Assembly (NCBI RefSeq): GCF_000158095.2
Contig: NZ_CM011002.1
Location: 3,693,703 to 3,757,702 of the forward strand
DNA: 64,000 bases
Direction: 5' to 3'
Source of the DNA: Roseibium alexandrii DFL-11
GTDB lineage: Bacteria > Pseudomonadota > Alphaproteobacteria > Rhizobiales > Stappiaceae
Shown here: positions 53,755 to 64,000 of the stretch, piece after piece
Position numbering within the stretch: position 1 is the stretch's first letter
Layout of the letters: each line of letters starts with the position of its first letter
Made by a program: the position numbers and the translations under genes
Notes under the pieces: model-generated
Database searches by the model: none
What the model saw: only the letters and a program-made list of their open reading frames with translations
What the model was told of the DNA's origin: nothing

Positions 53755-56700
53755 ATGGCCATTCATGCAAGTCTTTATCATCTGACACACTATGCCTACG
53801 ACCGGCCGGTAACACTTGCGCCGCAGATTGTCAGGCTAAGACCGGCCCCTCACAGCCGAACGCGGGTGATTTCGCACAGCCTGAAGGTTTCTCCGGGCGG
53901 CCATTTCGTCAATCACCAGCAAGACCCATACGGCAACTGGCTCGCCCGTTTCGTGTTCCCGGAACCGGTTCGGGAGTTCAAGATCGAAGTCGATCTTGTT
54001 GCGGACATGACGGTCTACAATCCGTTCGACTTTTTCGTTGAAGATCGCGCCGAGCATTGGCCATTCGAGTACGATGCGGACCTGAAAGACGATTTGGTCA
54101 TCTACAGGACGCCGGAGGCGGAAGGGCCAAAACTGGCAAAATTCATCGGGTCGATCGGTCTGGACGAAACCCGCACGGTCGATTTTCTTGTTGGCCTCAA
54201 TCACAGGGTCTCGGAGGAAATCGACTATACAATCCGTCTCGAATCGGGCGTTCAGACGCCTGAGGAGACCCTCACCAAAGGGTCCGGATCGTGCCGGGAT
54301 TCAAGCTGGCTGCTTGTTCAGGTTCTCAGGCATCTGGGATATGCCGCACGGTTTGTTTCAGGATATCTGATCCAGTTGAAACCGGATCTGAAGGCACTGG
54401 ACGGCCCCGCCGGCACGGATCATGATTTCACAGATCTTCATGCCTGGGTGGAGGTGTATATTCCCGGCGCAGGATGGATCGGTCTTGATCCGACATCGGG
54501 CCTTCTAACCGGTGAAAGCCATATTCCGCTGGCAGCAACACCCCATTACAAGAACGCCGCGCCGATTTCGGGGACGGCCACCTTTGCTGAAACCGATTTC
54601 AATTTCGACATGAGTGTTGCCCGTGTGTCCGAGCATCCGCGGATCACAAAGCCCTTCTCCGACGACGCCTGGAACCGGCTTCTTCAAACCGGCCATCAAG
54701 TCGATGCGGCACTGGAAGCTGGAGACGTACGCCTGACTATGGGCGGGGAGCCGACTTTCGTCTCCATTGATGACTTTGAAAGCGAGGAGTGGAACACAGC
54801 CGCGGTCGGGCCGGCAAAACGGGGTTTGGCCGACCAATTGATCCGCCGCCTGCGCGAACGGTTCGCTCCCGGTGGGGTCCTGCACTACGGGCAAGGGAAA
54901 TGGTATCCCGGTGAAACCTTGCCCCGATGGACATTTTCGCTTTTTTGGCGAGCCGATGGCACACAGATCTGGAAAAACCCGGACCTGATCGCGCTTGAGG
55001 ACAGCACTCCTGTCAAGGACCCATCTAATGCAGGGGCGCTTCTGGAAGCGATTGCCGAACATCTCGACCTGCCGAAGGAACATGTCCAACCAGTCTTTGA
55101 AGATCCAGCCGAATGGATCGTGAAGGAAGCAAACCTTCCGGAGAACCTCTCTCCACAGAATCCAAAACTTAAAGATGCCGAGGAGCGGGCCCGGTTTGCA
55201 CGTGTATTTGGTCGTGGCCTTGAAACCGCGGTCGGATATGTGCTGCCGGTCCAGAGCTGGCAGAGCAAAAGCACCGGCCCAAAATGGCGGTCTGAACGCT
55301 GGCGGTCGCGCCGGGGTCACCTGTTCCTCGTTCCAGGTGACAGCCCTGCCGGTTTCCGGTTGCCGCTTGGATCCCTGCCATACATCCGGCCTGTCGATTA
55401 CCCCTACACGTATACGGCGGACCCTTCCCTGCAAACGGGCGCCCTGCCGGACTATCAGGACGAGTTCAAGCAGAAACGCCAGCGTGCCATTCAGGATGAA
55501 ATTGACCGGCTCGCCGCAGAGGAAAAAGAAAAAGCTGAGCTTTTGCCGGAGACGAGTGCAGAGCACTCTCAACGGGTACAGACCCAACGGGAAACCGCTG
55601 ATGTTCAAACTGTTGTCCCACAAGGAGGGGTCGATCCGTCAGATGGATCCGTCCGGACCGCGCTTGCGATCGAACTGCGCGAGGGCCGGCTGTGTATCTT
55701 CATGCCGCCCGTCGAACGCCTGGAGGAGTATCTTGAACTTCTCGCTGCCGCAGAGCTGAGTGCAGAACAGCTCGGCCTCAAGATTCATATTGAAGGATAT
55801 GGACCACCGGATGACCCAAGGCTCAATGTCGTCCGGGTCGCTCCGGACCCGGGCGTTCTGGAGGTCAACATTCATCCAGCTGCAAGCTGGGACGATTGCG
55901 TCGCGACGACGGAAGCGATCTACGAAGAGGCCCGGCAATGCCGCCTCGGAGCGGACAAATTCATGATCGACGGCCGGCATACGGGTACCGGCGGCGGAAA
56001 CCATGTTGTCGTTGGTGGTGCGACGCTGGAAGACAGTCCGTTCTTGCGCCGGCCGGACCTTCTAAAATCCCTGATTTTGCTTTGGCAGCGGCACCCTTCA
56101 TTGTCGTATCTGTTTTCCGGGCTGTTTATCGGCCCGACCAGCCAGGCTCCACGGATCGACGAAGCCCGCCACGATACCCTTTACGAGCTGGAAATCGCGT
56201 TGTCCCAGATTGCCGGACCGGGCACAGGACATTACACGCCGCCCTGGCTTGTTGACCGCCTGCTCCGGAACATGATGACGGATGTAACCGGCAACACCCA
56301 CCGGGCCGAAATCTGCATCGACAAGCTCTATTCCCCGGATGGCCCGACCGGCCGTTTGGGACTGGTGGAGTTCCGCGGTTTTGAAATGCCGCCGCACCCG
56401 CGCATGAACCTTGCCCAGCAGCTGCTCCTGCGCGCCATCATTGCCCGTTGCTGGGCAACACCGGTGACGGGCCAGCCGGTACGATGGGGCACGGTTCTTC
56501 ATGATCGATACATGCTCCCGCATTTTGTCTGGCAGGATTTCCTCTCCGTTCTTGCGGATTTGAAAGACCATGGTTTCGAACTCGATCCGGTCTGGTATGA
56601 AGCCCAAGCCGAGTTCCGGTTCCCGTTCTGTGGTGCGGTCGATGTCGAAGACGTTCATCTGGAGATCCGGCAGGCCCTGGAACCGTGGCATGTCCTTGGC

Positions 56701-57171
56701 GAGACCGGAGCAATTGGCGGAACGGTCCGGTACACCGACAGCTCGGTGGAGCGCCTTCAAGTGCAGATGTCGACCGCCTTCAAGGACCGGTATGCCATCA
56801 TGTGCAACCAGCGCCCCATACCGATGACCGAAACCGGTACGGCGGGGACCAATGTTGGCGGTGTCCGTTTCAAAGCCTGGCAACCGGCAGAGGCGCTGCA
56901 CCCGGTTCTACCGGTCAACGCCCCCTTGACCTTTGACGTCTATGATCGCTGGTCTTCGCGGCCGGTCGGCGGATGCGTTTACCACGTCGCACATCCGGGC
57001 GGCCGGAACTACGACACATTTCCCGTCAATGGCAACGAAGCGGAAGCCCGCCGGCTGACCCGGTTCGAAGGGTTTGGCCATTCATCCGGACAGTACACTC
57101 CTGTATGGGAAGCGCCGCATCCGGAGTTTCCGATGACCCTGGATCTGCGGCGGCAGGGCGGGTTGATATGA
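53755..57171 (+). CDS. Transglutaminase-like protein with DUF2126 domain
   Basis: A 1138-residue protein. Residues 1-95 are the bacterial transglutaminase N-domain, and 100-260 the transglutaminase-like core with C180 ([10 protein letters not shown]), H229 (DLHAWVEVY) and D245 (GLDPTSG). The rest is DUF2126, rich in conserved segments ([42 protein letters not shown]). Such proteins are encoded with ATP-grasp and alpha-E proteins in a set predicted to ligate or modify peptides. The product is cytoplasmic by its lack of signal. It overlaps the next gene by four bases. Confidence 0.9.
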   Translation: MAIHASLYHLTHYAYDRPVTLAPQIVRLRPAPHSRTRVISHSLKVSPGGHFVNHQQDPYGNWLARFVFPEPVREFKIEVDLVADMTVYNPFDFFVEDRAEHWPFEYDADLKDDLVIYRTPEAEGPKLAKFIGSIGLDETRTVDFLVGLNHRVSEEIDYTIRLESGVQTPEETLTKGSGSCRDSSWLLVQVLRHLGYAARFVSGYLIQLKPDLKALDGPAGTDHDFTDLHAWVEVYIPGAGWIGLDPTSGLLTGESHIPLAATPHYKNAAPISGTATFAETDFNFDMSVARVSEHPRITKPFSDDAWNRLLQTGHQVDAALEAGDVRLTMGGEPTFVSIDDFESEEWNTAAVGPAKRGLADQLIRRLRERFAPGGVLHYGQGKWYPGETLPRWTFSLFWRADGTQIWKNPDLIALEDSTPVKDPSNAGALLEAIAEHLDLPKEHVQPVFEDPAEWIVKEANLPENLSPQNPKLKDAEERARFARVFGRGLETAVGYVLPVQSWQSKSTGPKWRSERWRSRRGHLFLVPGDSPAGFRLPLGSLPYIRPVDYPYTYTADPSLQTGALPDYQDEFKQKRQRAIQDEIDRLAAEEKEKAELLPETSAEHSQRVQTQRETADVQTVVPQGGVDPSDGSVRTALAIELREGRLCIFMPPVERLEEYLELLAAAELSAEQLGLKIHIEGYGPPDDPRLNVVRVAPDPGVLEVNIHPAASWDDCVATTEAIYEEARQCRLGADKFMIDGRHTGTGGGNHVVVGGATLEDSPFLRRPDLLKSLILLWQRHPSLSYLFSGLFIGPTSQAPRIDEARHDTLYELEIALSQIAGPGTGHYTPPWLVDRLLRNMMTDVTGNTHRAEICIDKLYSPDGPTGRLGLVEFRGFEMPPHPRMNLAQQLLLRAIIARCWATPVTGQPVRWGTVLHDRYMLPHFVWQDFLSVLADLKDHGFELDPVWYEAQAEFRFPFCGAVDVEDVHLEIRQALEPWHVLGETGAIGGTVRYTDSSVERLQVQMSTAFKDRYAIMCNQRPIPMTETGTAGTNVGGVRFKAWQPAEALHPVLPVNAPLTFDVYDRWSSRPVGGCVYHVAHPGGRNYDTFPVNGNEAEARRLTRFEGFGHSSGQYTPVWEAPHPEFPMTLDLRRQGGLI

Positions 57172-59564
57172 CCACGCCCGCAAAAGAGCCCCTTTCGGCA
57201 ACTTATCCCTTGTTGCGGGATTATGCCCTCCAGTCTGGTGTCGCTGACGAGCTGCTTGACCCCAATGGCGTGATGCGCCCGGTTTGGGGGCCATTCATTG
57301 AGCAGCTTTCGCAACTGTCGCAGCCGGAGATCACGGCCTGTTTCGCCCGCGGAGATCAATACCTGCGGGATGCCGGAGTGTTTTTCCGCCAATACAGCAC
57401 CGACCCTCACCAGGAACGCGACTGGCCTCTGAGCCATATTCCGGTGATCATGCACGAAGGAGAATGGGCAGAGATCTGTGAAGGGCTGACGCAACGCGCT
57501 GAGCTCTTGGAGCGGGTGGTGGCCGATCTTTATGGCGACGCAACCCTGGTCCGCGATGGTCATTTGCCCGCAGAACTTGTCGCACAAAACCCGGAATGGC
57601 ACCGGCCGCTTGTCGGATTAACACCGGCCTCAGGCCACCATCTCCATTTTCTGGCGTTTGAAATCGGCCGCAGCCCGGACGGGTCCTGGCTGGTGCTGGG
57701 TGACAGAACACAAGCCCCATCGGGCGCTGGCTTTGCGCTGGAAAACCGGATGGCGACTGTACGGGTGTTTCCCGAACCGTTTCCTCAATCCAAGGTGCAG
57801 CGGTTGGCAGGTTTTTTCCGGGCCTTCCGTGATGCCATGGATGACTTGCCTTCGACTGAGGGTGGACGCACTGCGATCCTGACGCCGGGCCCCGGCAACG
57901 ACACTTATTTCGAGCACACTTACATTGCCCGGTATCTCGGGCTAACACTTTTGGAAGGCGCAGATCTTCTTGTGCAGGACGGCACAGTTCAAATGCGGAC
58001 AGTGTCCGGCCCCAAACCGGTCAGTGTTCTGTGGCGCCGGCTGGATGCGTCCTACGCGGATCCGCTGGAACTCGATGAGACATCGCACCTTGGCACTCCG
58101 GGGCTTGTGGATGCGGTTCGCCAGTCGAATGTGAACCTGGTCAACAGCCTCGGCTCCGGGATCCTTGAAACCAGAGCCTTGATGGCATTCCTGCCGCAGA
58201 TCGCCGATGTGGTTCTGGGTGAACATCTCAAAACCCCAAATCTGGCAACGTGGTGGTGCGGGCAGGCCGCCGAGCGCGACTATGTGAAAGCCAACGCAGA
58301 GGACTTGTTCATTGGGGAAGCTTTCAGCAGGGCCCTACCCTTCGATATCGGCCGGACGGACGGTCCAAAACAAGATCCGGCACTGCAAACACCCGAGGCC
58401 CTCTCAAACTGGATAGACACCGGCGCCGGTCAGCTTGTCGGCCAAGAGGCGGTAACCCTATCGACCACACCGGTCTGGGATAGCGACCGGCTTGTCCCCC
58501 GCCCCATGAGCATCCGCGTCTTTGCTGCCCGCACGGCCGAAGGGTGGGTTTTCCTACCCGGAGGCTATGCCCGGATCGGCCGCGGCGGCGATGCTACAGC
58601 CCTATCCATGCAACAAGGCGGGTCTGTCGCAGACGTCTGGGTCATGAGAGACAGCTCTGTCCGGCAGGAAACGCTTTTCGATGCCAAAAACTTCCGGCGT
58701 CAAGGGCCAAGCGTCTTGCCCAGCCGGGCGGCGGACAATCTCTTTTGGCTCGGGCGCTACATAGAAAGAGCCGAAGGCGTGATCCGGCTGTTGCGGGGCT
58801 ATCATCTGCGGCTTGCTGAGGCAGGATATGACCAAGACCCGCGGCTTGTCCAAATCGCAGAACAGCTCCGGCTGCTATCGCTCGATCCAGATGAGGCCGT
58901 TATCACCGCTCTAAACCCACCCTTGAGCGCAGCCCGCGTATCTGCGGGCAAAGTCCGCGACCGGTTTTCCATAGATGGTTGGGCAGCACTCGCCGATCTC
59001 ACCAACAGCTTGAGAGATCTGACCCCGGACCTTGCGCGTGGAGACGACACGGCAAGAGCGCTTGGCATTCTTTTGAGAAAAATCACCGGCTTCAAAGGCC
59101 TCGTGCACGAAAACATGCACCGGACCTCCGGTTGGCGGTTCCTGACCCTCGGCCGGGCCATCGAACGCGCAGATGGGGCGGCCGGCGTGTTAATGGCATT
59201 TGCCGGAAATGACGCCGGACCCGGTTTTCCGGATGTCGCGCTTGAGTATGCTGACAGCGTAATTACCCATCAGCGCCGGTATCGTATTGACCCAACAAAC
59301 GAAACCGTTACCGATCTCCTTGCTCTCGATGCCAGCAACCCCCGCGCAATTCTCTTTCAGGTCACAGCCATGCGGCGCATAGCAGAAGACCTGCCGAATG
59401 CACGGATTAGTGGTCGCGTATCGCCCGTCCTCAGGGCCCTGCTGCCACTTGAAGCCCAGCTGTCTGTCGCCTCACCGTCAGAAATGAACGCGCGGCGGCT
59501 TGAGCGCGTTCGCATACGTCTGTCGGAAGTCTCGGACCGTTTGACAACCAATTATCTGATCTAG
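57168..59564 (+). CDS. Circularly permuted ATP-grasp/alpha-E fusion protein
   Basis: A 798-residue fusion starting [20 protein letters not shown]. Residues 1-480 are the circularly permuted ATP-grasp (DUF404/407) with [37 protein letters not shown] and the C-terminal [22 protein letters not shown]. From about 520 is the alpha-E domain ([20 protein letters not shown]). In many bacteria these are two separate genes. The ATP-grasp part is predicted to form amide bonds. It lies between the two transglutaminase-like genes, as in the conserved cluster. Confidence 0.9.
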   Translation: MTTPAKEPLSATYPLLRDYALQSGVADELLDPNGVMRPVWGPFIEQLSQLSQPEITACFARGDQYLRDAGVFFRQYSTDPHQERDWPLSHIPVIMHEGEWAEICEGLTQRAELLERVVADLYGDATLVRDGHLPAELVAQNPEWHRPLVGLTPASGHHLHFLAFEIGRSPDGSWLVLGDRTQAPSGAGFALENRMATVRVFPEPFPQSKVQRLAGFFRAFRDAMDDLPSTEGGRTAILTPGPGNDTYFEHTYIARYLGLTLLEGADLLVQDGTVQMRTVSGPKPVSVLWRRLDASYADPLELDETSHLGTPGLVDAVRQSNVNLVNSLGSGILETRALMAFLPQIADVVLGEHLKTPNLATWWCGQAAERDYVKANAEDLFIGEAFSRALPFDIGRTDGPKQDPALQTPEALSNWIDTGAGQLVGQEAVTLSTTPVWDSDRLVPRPMSIRVFAARTAEGWVFLPGGYARIGRGGDATALSMQQGGSVADVWVMRDSSVRQETLFDAKNFRRQGPSVLPSRAADNLFWLGRYIERAEGVIRLLRGYHLRLAEAGYDQDPRLVQIAEQLRLLSLDPDEAVITALNPPLSAARVSAGKVRDRFSIDGWAALADLTNSLRDLTPDLARGDDTARALGILLRKITGFKGLVHENMHRTSGWRFLTLGRAIERADGAAGVLMAFAGNDAGPGFPDVALEYADSVITHQRRYRIDPTNETVTDLLALDASNPRAILFQVTAMRRIAEDLPNARISGRVSPVLRALLPLEAQLSVASPSEMNARRLERVRIRLSEVSDRLTTNYLI

Positions 59565-59581
59565 GATCGGAGCGGAAACTG

Positions 59582-60457
59582 ATGCGCTATGAAATTCGCC
59601 TGACTGTCGGATATGATTATGGTGCGCCATCTGAACACGCCCGAACACTTGTCCGGCTGCTGCCCTCCGACGTCGCAGGCAAACAAATCGTCCCCTCTCG
59701 ATTACTCACTGTCGGGCCCAAACCACAGGAGCGTCACGATACCCGGGACTTCTTTGGCAATGTCATGACTGTCCTGGTGTTTCATGAGCCAATCGACAAG
59801 ATCGAAGTGTCTCTCAAGGCGACTGTTGAACGGCTTCAACCTGCTGCCAGTCTCGATTTTTCACCCGATCTCCAAAAGCTTGAACAGGAGGTTTTGGCGA
59901 ACCGAAACCTGACCGCTGTCGCCCCGGCGCACTACACGGGCATCTCGCCAAGGGTTCCGGCCGATCCGGCCATAACGGAATTTGCCAAATCTCAAGCGGG
60001 TAAGGGGCTTTCCACCATGAGCATAGTGGAAAGTATTGGCAAAGCGTTACACGAACAAATGCGCTTCGATCCGGAGGCAACCGAAGTGTCGACCCCACCA
60101 GCGGAGGCGTATTCAAAACGTCATGGTGTGTGCCAGGACTTTTCCCATATCATGATTTCAGGCTTGCGATCACTCGGTATCCCTGCCGGATATGTGTCCG
60201 GATTCTTGAGAACATTGCCCCCAAAAGGTCAGCCGCGCCTCGAGGGCGCTGATGCCATGCATGCCTGGGTTTGTGCATGGTGCGGCATTGAGACCGGGTG
60301 GATTGAATACGACCCGACGAACGCCTGCATTGCCGGCTCGGACCACATCGTAGTCGCCTACGGCCGCGACTATTCGGATGTCGCACCCGTCAAGGGCGTT
60401 TTGCGGTCATCCGGCGACCAAAGCAGCTTTCACTCAGTTGATGTCCGACCCCTTTGA
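59582..60457 (+). CDS. Transglutaminase-like cysteine protease-fold protein
   Basis: A 291-residue protein with an N-terminal Bact_transglu_N domain (1-80) and transglutaminase core (about 140-255). The triad is C184 (HGVCQDFSH), H227 (AMHAWV) and D244 (IEYDPTN). The start follows a GGAGCGG ribosome site. It could cleave or exchange the amide bonds made by the ATP-grasp partner. It ends the three-gene cluster; the HslV-like proteasome-type protease found downstream in some genomes is not present, since the rRNA operon follows. Confidence 0.88.
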   Translation: MRYEIRLTVGYDYGAPSEHARTLVRLLPSDVAGKQIVPSRLLTVGPKPQERHDTRDFFGNVMTVLVFHEPIDKIEVSLKATVERLQPAASLDFSPDLQKLEQEVLANRNLTAVAPAHYTGISPRVPADPAITEFAKSQAGKGLSTMSIVESIGKALHEQMRFDPEATEVSTPPAEAYSKRHGVCQDFSHIMISGLRSLGIPAGYVSGFLRTLPPKGQPRLEGADAMHAWVCAWCGIETGWIEYDPTNACIAGSDHIVVAYGRDYSDVAPVKGVLRSSGDQSSFHSVDVRPL

Positions 60458-60581
60458 TGTATCCGCTCTTCGGATATGCAAACAGGCGCCCTTTAGGACG
60501 TTTTTTTAGTATTAGTTTTGGAATGGGAGATCCGCAGCGCTAGCTGTGTCCTCTGCCAGGAGATCCGAGCGCATTAGGAAA

Positions 60582-60620
60582 ACAAAAATAGCCCCGCATG
60601 TGCGAGGCTTTGATTTTTTT
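60582..60620. terminator. Terminator of the rRNA operon, probably bidirectional
   Basis: AGCCCCGCA (60590-60598) pairs with TGCGAGGCT (60601-60609), one wobble or mismatch depending on strand. On the minus strand it is followed by ATTTTTGTTTT, on the plus strand by TTGATTTTTTT. It lies just past tRNA-fMet and so ends the rRNA transcript; it could also stop the transglutaminase operon. Confidence 0.85.
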
Positions 60621-60626
60621 GAGATT

Positions 60627-60703
<77 letters not shown>

Positions 60704-60730
60704 TTAAGGTGGAGGCTATCGTTGAAGAGA

Positions 60731-60762
60731 TGTGCTCAAGGTGCCCGAAGGGCGGTAGCACA
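60731..60762. repeat. rRNA-spacer hairpin repeat, copy 1
   Basis: TGTGCTCAAGGTGCCCGAAG then GGCGGTAGCACA. Outer arms TGTGCT/AGCACA and inner GCCC/GGGC form a hairpin with a GAA loop. It lies between tRNA-fMet and 5S rRNA. It differs from copies 2 and 3 by paired changes that keep the stem. Confidence 0.8.
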
Positions 60763-60798
60763 CTTTGAATGAAGAGCTTTCCAAATTGCGCTTTGCAG

Positions 60799-60914
60799 GC
60801 CTGGCAGCGACCTACTCTCCCACACCTTAAGATGCAGTACCATTAGCGCTGGGGAGTTTCACGGCCGAGTTCGGGATGGGATCGGGTGGGGGCTCCCCGC
60901 TAGAGCCACCAGGC
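60799..60914 (-). rRNA. rrf: 5S ribosomal RNA
   Basis: Read on the minus strand the sequence begins GCCTGGTGGCTCTAGCGGGG and contains CCCGATCCCATCCCGAACTC and GTGGGAGAGTAGGTCGCTGCC, all conserved 5S features. The two ends (GCCTGG and CCAGGC) pair. Length is about 116 bases; exact ends are uncertain by a base or two. Confidence 0.95.
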
Positions 60915-60975
60915 CGGCGAAGGGCAATTTGGATGTAAAACTGGTCTGTTTTGTTTTTTTTAGATGATTTCAAAC

Positions 60976-61007
60976 GTGCTCAAGTAGGCCGAAGGCCGGT
61001 AGCACAC
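60976..61007. repeat. rRNA-spacer hairpin repeat, copy 2
   Basis: GTGCTCAAGTAGGCCGAAGG then CCGGTAGCACAC. Outer arms GTGCT/AGCAC and inner GGCC/GGCC around GAA. It lies in the spacer between 23S and 5S rRNA, 61 bases upstream of the 5S gene on the transcribed strand. Confidence 0.85.
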
Positions 61008-61050
61008 TAAAATGATCTTTTACAAGGCGCCAAGGGCGCTTTTAAAACTC

Positions 61051-61080
61051 GCGCTCAAGTAGGCCGAAGGCCGGTAGCGC
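61051..61080. repeat. rRNA-spacer hairpin repeat, copy 3
   Basis: GCGCTCAAGTAGGCCGAAGG then CCGGTAGCGC. The outer arms differ from copy 2 by compensating changes (GCGCT/AGCGC). It lies just beyond the 23S 3' end, next to the long flanking stem. Confidence 0.85.
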
Positions 61081-61083
61081 AAG

Positions 61084-61110
61084 ATAAGATGAACATTGAC
61101 TAATGAGAGG

Positions 61111-61116
<6 letters not shown>
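61084..61116 (-). other. 3' half of the pre-23S processing stem
   Basis: The stretch AAGATGAACATTGACTAATG followed by AGAGGATCAAG is complementary to 63826-63856 on the other side of the 23S gene, with only small bulges. In the transcript the two halves would form a long duplex, the usual RNase III processing stalk of pre-23S rRNA. Confidence 0.85.
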
Positions 61117-63825
<2,709 letters not shown>

Positions 63826-63833
<8 letters not shown>

Positions 63834-63856
63834 CTCTCATTATCAATGTTCATCTT
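63826..63856 (-). other. 5' half of the pre-23S processing stem
   Basis: CTTGATCACTCTCATTATCA then ATGTTCATCTT is the inverted partner of 61084-61116. It includes or abuts the 23S 5' end. Confidence 0.85.
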
Positions 63857-63888
63857 TTTCAAGGTGCTCGCGCACCCTTAAAAAGATC
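63853..63888. other. Spacer hairpin upstream of 23S
   Basis: ATCTTTTTCAAGGTGC pairs with GCACCCTTAAAAAGAT around TCGC, with one bulge. It sits between the 23S leader stem and repeat copy 4 in the 16S-23S spacer. A role in rRNA antitermination or processing is possible; no tRNA gene lies in the visible part of the spacer. Confidence 0.6.
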
Positions 63889-63898
63889 ATGTTTGCTG

Positions 63899-63928
63899 GC
63901 ACTACCGCCCTTCGGGCTACTTGAGTGC
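63899..63928. repeat. rRNA-spacer hairpin repeat, copy 4 (inverted)
   Basis: GCACTACCGCCCTTCGGGCT then ACTTGAGTGC is the reverse complement of the copy 1-3 pattern (GCACTCAAGTAGCCCGAAGGGCGGTAGTGC). It lies upstream of 23S on the transcribed strand, so it can pair either with itself or with copy 3 behind 23S. Confidence 0.8.
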
Positions 63929-64000
63929 GTTACACCCAACCACCTTCAGAGCAATAAAAACCAACAAAGTTTGCTTCAAACCAATCAAGCATGGGCCCCT

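Noticed and set aside
53628..54041. Plus-strand frame of 137 residues ahead of the DUF2126 gene
   Set aside because: It runs into the DUF2126 gene in another phase, lacks a ribosome site and has no recognisable content.
54505..55623. Minus-strand open frame of 372 residues inside the DUF2126 gene
   Set aside because: The opposite strand carries recognised conserved segments throughout, so this is a shadow.

Overview
The window looks like a high-GC alphaproteobacterial chromosome segment, most likely from the order Hyphomicrobiales and possibly a marine Roseibium/Labrenzia-type member of Stappiaceae. This placement is inferred from three things: the 23S-5S-tRNA-fMet order at the right end, the dispersed palindromes between genes, and the many transport-plus-catabolism operons. 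No phage, integrase, transposase or CRISPR array is visible. Most gene pairs overlap by 1-20 bases, so the window reads as a series of tight catabolic operons, each with its own regulator.

Positions 1-11927 (minus strand) hold an apparent aerobic CoA-dependent aminobenzoate operon. It has a two-domain flavin monooxygenase/reductase, a SDR, a MarR regulator, an enoyl-CoA hydratase, an acyl-CoA dehydrogenase, an aryl-CoA ligase, a complete branched-chain-type ABC transporter (binding protein, LivH, LivM, LivG, LivF), and the start of a RidA deaminase gene cut by the window edge. Positions 12166-19497 (minus) hold a peptide/opine-type ABC importer feeding an aldehyde dehydrogenase and a SDR, with a divergent PAS-LuxR regulator at 19910. 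A PfkB sugar kinase gene converges on that regulator.

Positions 21615-26407 (minus) encode a form II CO-dehydrogenase-like molybdenum hydroxylase (coxG, coxS, coxL, coxM) with a terminator behind it. Divergent from it lies a FIST-domain sensor gene coupled to a hybrid histidine kinase gene, with a convergent LuxR-type response regulator. The set resembles a NosP/NahK or ErcS'/ErbR signalling unit. Positions 31183-38627 hold a CdhR-like GlxA/AraC regulator divergent from acyl-CoA dehydrogenase, NDP-forming CoA ligase, CaiD-like hydratase, BKACE and carnitine dehydrogenase-thioesterase genes. Together these form a nearly complete gamma-butyrobetaine to carnitine to glycine betaine route.

Positions 38746-51864 are a divergent regulon around a GntR/HutC regulator and a perfect palindrome at 44654-44671. 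Leftward run gntR, leuCD-like hydro-lyase genes and a TRAP transporter. Rightward run a tautomerase-SnoaL fusion, hydantoinase B and A, an isochorismatase-fold protein without its usual cysteine, an isocitrate lyase/PEP mutase-family lyase and a fumarate-reductase-like flavoprotein. I do not recognise this combination as a described pathway. It is the best candidate here for an undescribed system; a cyclic imide to alkylmalate route is one hypothesis.

Positions 52203-60457 encode an S8 protease, then the conserved DUF2126-transglutaminase, ATP-grasp/alpha-E and transglutaminase set that is predicted to modify peptides. Positions 60582-64000 carry an rRNA operon on the minus strand: 23S, 5S, tRNA-fMet, terminator. 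It is decorated with a repeated hairpin and a long stem flanking 23S.
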